NCBI RefSeq assembly: GCF_002846335.1
Contig: NZ_PJMQ01000001.1
Span: forward strand, 4,030,001-4,094,000
Direction: 5' to 3'
DNA: 64,000 bases
DNA from: Janthinobacterium sp. 61
Lineage (GTDB): Bacteria; Pseudomonadota; Gammaproteobacteria; Burkholderiales; Burkholderiaceae_D
Under the pieces are notes generated by a model, which did not search any database, was not told the origin of the DNA, and saw nothing but the letters and a program-made list of their open reading frames with translations. Positions 59,876 through 64,000 of this stretch are shown one piece after another. Within the stretch, counting starts at the first letter, position 1, and each line of letters opens with the position of its first letter. Both the position numbers and the translations under genes were made by a program.

Positions 59876-61036
59876 TTAGAAGAAAATGATGCCGCCCAAG
59901 GACACGCCATTCATCTTCGCTTCGCCGCCCGTAAAGCCTTTCGAGCGCGTCTGGCCCAGTTCACCCACCAGCGTGATCGCGCTGTTGAGCGAGTAATACG
60001 CACCGAGGGTCAGGTTGGCGTTCGACTTCAAGCCACCCGTGCCGGCCGTGTTATCGTCGTTCTTGCTGATGCCGTAGGACAAGCCCAGTTTCAGCTTGTC
60101 CGTCGTCTTGTACGTGCCTTGCAGCAGCCAGTTTTTCGACTTGGTATCGCCCTGATCCGCATCGGACAGGATGCCCAGCCCTTTGCCGCCCTGGTAGTTG
60201 AGCAGTACGCCAGCCGGACCCATCTGGTACGAGCCGCCCACCTCCACGCCGCGCATGGTCAGGTCATCGATACCTGGCGTTTTCGAGGTGAATTTTTGCG
60301 ACTTCACACCCAGCCAGGCTTTCAAGCCTTCCTGCCCGTATGTCAGCTGCGCCTGCACTTGCGGGCTCGACTTCGAAGAATAGGTCGAACCTGCCACGAT
60401 GGGCGTATCGGACACAGGGCTGACCAGCGCCACATCGACGCCAAAGCCGCTCGACTTCGGCGAGCTGTACATGATCTGGCCATAGTTGCCAAGATAGGTG
60501 TAGCCGGCACCGATATGGCCCAGGGTCACCCGGCCCCGCTGCGTCGCTTGCACGGGCGCGCCAGAACCCAATAAGGTCATGTCAGACAGGATCGCATTCG
60601 CGCCGAAGATGCCGTAGTCACGGCCCAACTTGAAGGTGCCCATTTCCGCATTGCCGAACGTAAAGAAGGCCTGGCGTACATCGACCACGCTGTTCTGGCT
60701 GATGGCGCTGTCGGTGGCGGTCGAGTTGTAGATGCCGATCAAGGCTTTCACGTCGTACTCGCCAAGGCGCGACGAGGCGGAAGTGATCAAGCCATTCGGC
60801 AGCAAGCCGTTGCCGATGGTGGTGCGGTCCTTCTCGCCACCGCAACCGAGCGCCTGGCCACCCAGCGCCAGCCCGCCCACCGCATCGCCCGAACAGGACA
60901 CTTGCGTGTAGTAGGCGTTGACGATGCCGCCCACCGACACCGTCCAGTCGCCCGCCTTGATATCGACGGCTTGCGCCTGCCCCATCGCTGCGATTGTCAT
61001 GACACCCAGGCTCCCCAGCTTGATCAATGTGTTCAT
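59876..61036 (-). CDS. Outer-membrane porin (Gram-negative trimeric type)
   Basis: 386 residues. Signal peptide ending GQAQA (about 23). Sixteen-strand porin pattern: DWTVSVGGIVNAYYTQ, DVRQAFFTFGNAEMGTFKLG, RDYGIFGANAILSDMTLLG and C-terminal phenylalanine (GGIIFF), as the outer-membrane insertion machinery requires. An extracellular loop has two cysteines (VSCSGDAV...LGCGGE). The sigma-54 promoter just upstream suggests it admits the alcohol substrate or is induced with its oxidation. Confidence 0.9.
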   Translation of the reverse strand: MNTLIKLGSLGVMTIAAMGQAQAVDIKAGDWTVSVGGIVNAYYTQVSCSGDAVGGLALGGQALGCGGEKDRTTIGNGLLPNGLITSASSRLGEYDVKALIGIYNSTATDSAISQNSVVDVRQAFFTFGNAEMGTFKLGRDYGIFGANAILSDMTLLGSGAPVQATQRGRVTLGHIGAGYTYLGNYGQIMYSSPKSSGFGVDVALVSPVSDTPIVAGSTYSSKSSPQVQAQLTYGQEGLKAWLGVKSQKFTSKTPGIDDLTMRGVEVGGSYQMGPAGVLLNYQGGKGLGILSDADQGDTKSKNWLLQGTYKTTDKLKLGLSYGISKNDDNTAGTGGLKSNANLTLGAYYSLNSAITLVGELGQTRSKGFTGGEAKMNGVSLGGIIFF

Positions 61037-61100
61037 TGCTTATCCTCTTTCTTCTCTGTTTTTAGTGTGCACACCAGTGATTGATGTACCTCAAGCTTTG

Positions 61101-61114
61101 GCAATAAGCGTGCC
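61101..61114 (-). promoter_or_regulatory. Sigma-54 (-24/-12) promoter of the porin operon
   Basis: Minus strand GGCACGCTTATTGC: GG and GC elements 10 bases apart, matching GGCACG-N4-TTGC completely. Transcription would start near 61089, about 50 bases before the porin ATG. About 90 bp upstream, an ACCGC / GCGGT dyad (61201-61221) is a possible activator site. The activator gene at 54720 fits. Confidence 0.75.
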
Positions 61115-61234
61115 CAGCACGGCTCAGAGGGAGAAAGAGAAAAAGCGTATTTCACGTGTGCAGCAGCGGATCAATTGCCCCGCATGGTGTTCATTTTTTG
61201 ACCGCAAGTATGCATAGCGGTGATACAGGTAAAC

Positions 61235-61317
61235 AAAAAACTGACGGCCTGGGCCGTCAGAAAAAAGAAAGCGCCCGGCGGACAGGGAGACGCCCATCCG
61301 AGTGGCCCGGGCGTTTC
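61235..61317 (-). terminator. Double terminator after the PQQ dehydrogenase gene
   Basis: On the minus strand the first stem pairs GAAACGCCCGG (61317-61307) with CCGGGCGCTTTC (61278-61267, one bulged base), followed closely by six T. The second, CTGACGGCC / GGCCGTCAG (61241-61260), is followed by six T. Together they separate the dehydrogenase operon from the porin operon. Confidence 0.8.
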
Positions 61318-61323
61318 ACCCCC

Positions 61324-63081
61324 TTACTTCGATGCCAGCTTGAAGACCCACACGGAACCGCCCTGCTCCAGGAAGTTGACCTTCTTCGCCACTTCGCCAC
61401 CCCACAGTGGCACCGCGCCACCCCAGCCGGATACGACGGCCACATATTGCGTGTCGCCATCCTGCCAGGTGACGGGCGGCGCCACGACGCCGGAACCCGT
61501 CTGGAATTTCCACAGCTCCTTGCCCGTCTTCGCATCGACGGCTTTCAGGAAGCCTTCCGGCGTACCGTAGAACACCAGATTGCCGGCAGTACTCATCACG
61601 CCACCCCACAGCGGCGCATTGTTCTTGACTTCCCAAACGATCTTGCCGGTCTTCGGATCGATGGCGCGCATGGCGCCGATGTAGTCGTCAAACAAAGGCT
61701 TGATGGTGAAACCGGCACCGAGGAAGGCGCCGCCCTTCTTGTAGCTGATCGGCTCGTTCCAGATGTCCATGCCCCATTCATTCGCGGGAACGTAGAACAG
61801 CTTGGTCTGCGGCGAGTACGCCATCGGCATCTGATTTTTGGCGCCGAGGAAGGCCGGGGCGGAAAATACGGTCGTGCCCTTCTTGCCCTCTTCACCCTTG
61901 GTCGGATCGCCAGGGCGGTTGGCGGCGATGAAGTTCGGCCGTCCCGTCTTCAGGTCGATGCTGCTGGCCCAAGTGATCTTCTTTACGAACGGGAAGGCGT
62001 TTTGCAGCTTGCCGTTGTTTGCATCGATCACATAGAAGAAACCGTTGCGGTCGGCCTTGCCGCCGTAACGCTTGCCATCCATGTCGAAGGTGACGAACTC
62101 GTTCGCGCCATCGAAGTCCCAGGAGTCGTTCGGCGTGTTTTGATAGGCCCATTTGATCTGGCCCGTCTTCACGTCCAACGCCACGGTGGACGAGGAATAG
62201 AGGTTGTCGCCGGGACGCAAATGGCTGTTCCACGGTGCCGGGTTGCCGGTGCCAAAGTAGGCCAGCTTGGTTTGCGGATCGTAGGTTCCGCCCATCCAGG
62301 TCGAGGCGCCGCCCGTTTTCCACAGGTCGCCCGGCCAGGTCTTGTTCACGGTGCCAGACACGCCGTTATCCGTCGCCTTGCCATCCTTGTCGTAGCGGTG
62401 GCCCATGTGGCCCTCCACGGTCGGACGGCTCCACACCAGTTCGCCGGTCATGGGATTGCGCGCTTCGACCCGGCCCACGATGCCAAATTCCCCGCCCGAT
62501 ACGCCCGTCAGCAGCAAGCCTTCGGCGATCAGCGGCGCGGCTGTCATCGAGTAACCGGCAGCGTAGTCGTCGACCTTTTCCTTCCAGACGATCTTGCCCG
62601 TGTTTTGATCCAGCGCCACCAGGTAGGCGTCCAGCGTGCCGAAGATCACCAGGTTGCCGTACAGGGCGGCACCGCGGTTGACCACGTCGCAGCATGGCAT
62701 GATGCCGTCTGGCAAGCGATGCTCATACTTCCACAGCTTGGCGCCCGTTTTCAAGTCGACGGCAAAGATGCGCGAATACGAGGCCGTGACAAACATCTTG
62801 CCGTTATGAATCAGCGGCTGCGATTCCTGGCCCCGCTGTTTTTCACCACCAAACGAGAACGACCAGGCCGGCACCAGCTTGGCCACGGTCTTGTCATTGA
62901 TCTGCGTCAACGGCGAATAGCGCTGGCCCTGCGTGCCCATGCCAAACGACAGGACGCTAGACGGATTCTTCGCCGTGCTGTCGAGCATGGCACTGGTGAC
63001 ATTGCCCACGTCGGCCGCCTGGACCAGCGAGGCGACACTCAAACCGACGACGATCCCCATGATTTTTTTCTGCACAATCAT
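61324..63081 (-). CDS. PQQ-dependent alcohol dehydrogenase, lanthanide-type active site
   Basis: 585 residues; signal peptide to about 22 (VQAA); eight-bladed quinoprotein propeller in the periplasm. Adjacent cysteines 130-131 (MPCCDVV) form the disulfide ring above PQQ. Metal ligands are Glu198 (SGGEFG) and Asn280 (GTGNPAPWN); the catalytic base is Asp322 in NDSWDFDG. Asp324, two residues later, is the extra ligand that marks lanthanide-dependent enzymes (XoxF, ExaF, PedH); calcium enzymes have Ala or Ser there. No heme domain or large C-terminal extension. No cytochrome c gene is nearby; a NosR-like flavoprotein is. Co-transcribed with DUF779 and the aldehyde dehydrogenase. Confidence 0.93.
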   Translation of the reverse strand: MIVQKKIMGIVVGLSVASLVQAADVGNVTSAMLDSTAKNPSSVLSFGMGTQGQRYSPLTQINDKTVAKLVPAWSFSFGGEKQRGQESQPLIHNGKMFVTASYSRIFAVDLKTGAKLWKYEHRLPDGIMPCCDVVNRGAALYGNLVIFGTLDAYLVALDQNTGKIVWKEKVDDYAAGYSMTAAPLIAEGLLLTGVSGGEFGIVGRVEARNPMTGELVWSRPTVEGHMGHRYDKDGKATDNGVSGTVNKTWPGDLWKTGGASTWMGGTYDPQTKLAYFGTGNPAPWNSHLRPGDNLYSSSTVALDVKTGQIKWAYQNTPNDSWDFDGANEFVTFDMDGKRYGGKADRNGFFYVIDANNGKLQNAFPFVKKITWASSIDLKTGRPNFIAANRPGDPTKGEEGKKGTTVFSAPAFLGAKNQMPMAYSPQTKLFYVPANEWGMDIWNEPISYKKGGAFLGAGFTIKPLFDDYIGAMRAIDPKTGKIVWEVKNNAPLWGGVMSTAGNLVFYGTPEGFLKAVDAKTGKELWKFQTGSGVVAPPVTWQDGDTQYVAVVSGWGGAVPLWGGEVAKKVNFLEQGGSVWVFKLASK

Positions 63082-63113
63082 CTCCCTCTGTTATTAGTAT
63101 GTGTGTGTAACTC

Positions 63114-63509
63114 TCAGGTGCTTTTTCTGTCGTGTTCATGCGGCTGGGCATGCAACAAGGCGCACTCTTCATCGGTGAACAGGCGCGAGCGCGTCAGGAA
63201 GCGCTTGCCTGTGCCGTTGTCGAGTGAAAACATGCCGCCATTGCCATCGACCACATCGATAATCAACTGGGTATGCTCCCAGTACTCGAATTGCTCGAGT
63301 CCCATGTAAAACGGTGTGCCATTCAAATTGCCGAGATAAATGTCGGTATCGCTGACATCGAACTCGCCCAGCGCATAACACATGGGCGCACTGCCATCAC
63401 AGCAGCCGCCTGACTGGAAAAACATCAGCGGTCCGTGACGCTGGCGCAACTTGTCCATCATTTCCAGCGCCGCTACGGTGGCGACCACCCGGGCAATTGC
63501 TGCACTCAT
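63114..63509 (-). CDS. DUF779-domain protein
   Basis: 131 residues. Contains FQSGGCCDGSAPMCYALGEF and YEWEHTQ-like FEYWEHTQLIIDV, the DUF779 pattern with conserved cysteines. The family is habitually next to AcoD/ExaC aldehyde dehydrogenases, and here lies between one and the alcohol dehydrogenase. Cytoplasmic; function unknown, possibly redox or metal related. AAGGGA precedes the ATG. Confidence 0.9.
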   Translation of the reverse strand: MSAAIARVVATVAALEMMDKLRQRHGPLMFFQSGGCCDGSAPMCYALGEFDVSDTDIYLGNLNGTPFYMGLEQFEYWEHTQLIIDVVDGNGGMFSLDNGTGKRFLTRSRLFTDEECALLHAQPHEHDRKST

Positions 63510-63562
63510 GGCATCCCTTTCTGCACGCCGCGCCCGGCCAGGGGCGCGGCGCGTGTGCCGGT

Positions 63563-64000
63563 TTAGAAGAAGCCCAGGGCTTTCGGGCTATAGCTCACCA
63601 GCAAGTTCTTCGTTTGCTGGTAGTGATCGAGCATCATCTTGTGGTTTTCGCGGCCAATACCCGATTGCTTGTAGCCGCCGAATGCGGCGTGGGCTGGATA
63701 CAGGTGGTAACAATTGGTCCACACGCGGCCCGCCTGGATGGCGCGCCCCATGCGGAAGGCGCGCGAACCGTCGCGCGTCCACAAGCCGGCACCCAGGCCG
63801 TACAAGGTATCGTTGGCAATCGCCAGCGCTTCGGCCTCATCCTTGAAGGTGGTCACGGACACGACGGGCCCGAAAATTTCTTCCTGGAAGATGCGCATCT
63901 TGTTGTTGCCCTTGAATACGGTCGGACGCACGTAGTAGCCACCCTCCAGGTCGCCTGCCTGCGTATTGCGCTCGCCACCGGCCAGCACTTCGGCGCCTTC
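63563..64000 (-). CDS. Aldehyde dehydrogenase (AcoD/ExaC-like), C-terminal part
   Basis: The last 145 residues of an ALDH; the rest lies beyond the right edge, including the catalytic Cys. Visible: [40 protein letters not shown] (with the conserved Glu) and the AcoD-type tail [20 protein letters not shown]. It should oxidise the aldehyde made by the PQQ dehydrogenase to the acid. First visible gene of the ALDH-DUF779-PQQ dehydrogenase operon, whose promoter is outside the window. Confidence 0.93.
   Translation of the reverse strand, partial: EGAEVLAGGERNTQAGDLEGGYYVRPTVFKGNNKMRIFQEEIFGPVVSVTTFKDEAEALAIANDTLYGLGAGLWTRDGSRAFRMGRAIQAGRVWTNCYHLYPAHAAFGGYKQSGIGRENHKMMLDHYQQTKNLLVSYSPKALGFF

Noticed and set aside
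61065..61074. GTGTGCACAC palindrome as activator site of the sigma-54 promoter
   Set aside because: It lies downstream of the -12 element inside the transcribed leader, not upstream where enhancer-binding proteins act; only a minor role is possible.

Overview
The window is a stretch of chromosome from a GC-rich Gram-negative betaproteobacterium, most likely Oxalobacteraceae (Janthinobacterium/Massilia-like). That is inferred from codon use, a Pseudomonas-style succinyltransferase arginine pathway, the queA-tgt-yajC-secD-secF order, a complete rRNA operon, and periplasmic and outer-membrane proteins (porin, PagL, PQQ dehydrogenase). No phage, plasmid or insertion sequence is visible. The only mobile-type gene is a REP-associated tyrosine transposase.

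Left part (1-16.7 kb): a minus-strand arginine catabolism operon aruC-aruF-aruG-aruD-aruB is followed by a catabolic NAD-glutamate dehydrogenase that runs off the left edge. The AraC/GlxA-type regulator ArgR lies upstream, with a candidate ArgR site and a TATAAT in front of aruC. Then come a MarR regulator with a small unknown protein, an HDOD protein, a glutathione transferase, a WYL regulator and a secreted ClpP-like protein. Two copies of one structured intergenic element start at the stop codons of argR and of the small unknown gene.

Middle (16.8-48.8 kb): queA-tgt-yajC-secD-secF (tRNA queuosine and protein export), recG, a RAYT gene with its REP repeats, a pyrC-DUF3025-oxidoreductase-MFS run ending in a 41-residue membrane protein, an exported amidohydrolase, the gltIJKL glutamate/aspartate importer, an Atm1-type exporter, a thioesterase with a PhoD phosphatase, two tandem fadD genes, a molybdopterin oxidoreductase with a lipoprotein peptidase, an M20 amidohydrolase, a beta-hydroxyacid dehydrogenase and pagL.

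Right part (48.8-64 kb): an intact minus-strand rRNA operon (16S-tRNA-Ile-tRNA-Ala-23S-5S) with tandem promoters. It is followed by an alcohol oxidation locus: a sigma-54 activator of AcoR type, ApbE, a NosR-like FMN/iron-sulfur membrane protein, a porin behind a sigma-54 promoter, a PQQ alcohol dehydrogenase carrying the extra aspartate typical of lanthanide-dependent enzymes, DUF779, and an aldehyde dehydrogenase cut by the right edge. The NosR-like/ApbE pair sits with this dehydrogenase and not with nitrous oxide reductase genes. This is the best candidate for an under-described system here; the paired structured 3'-UTR elements are the second.
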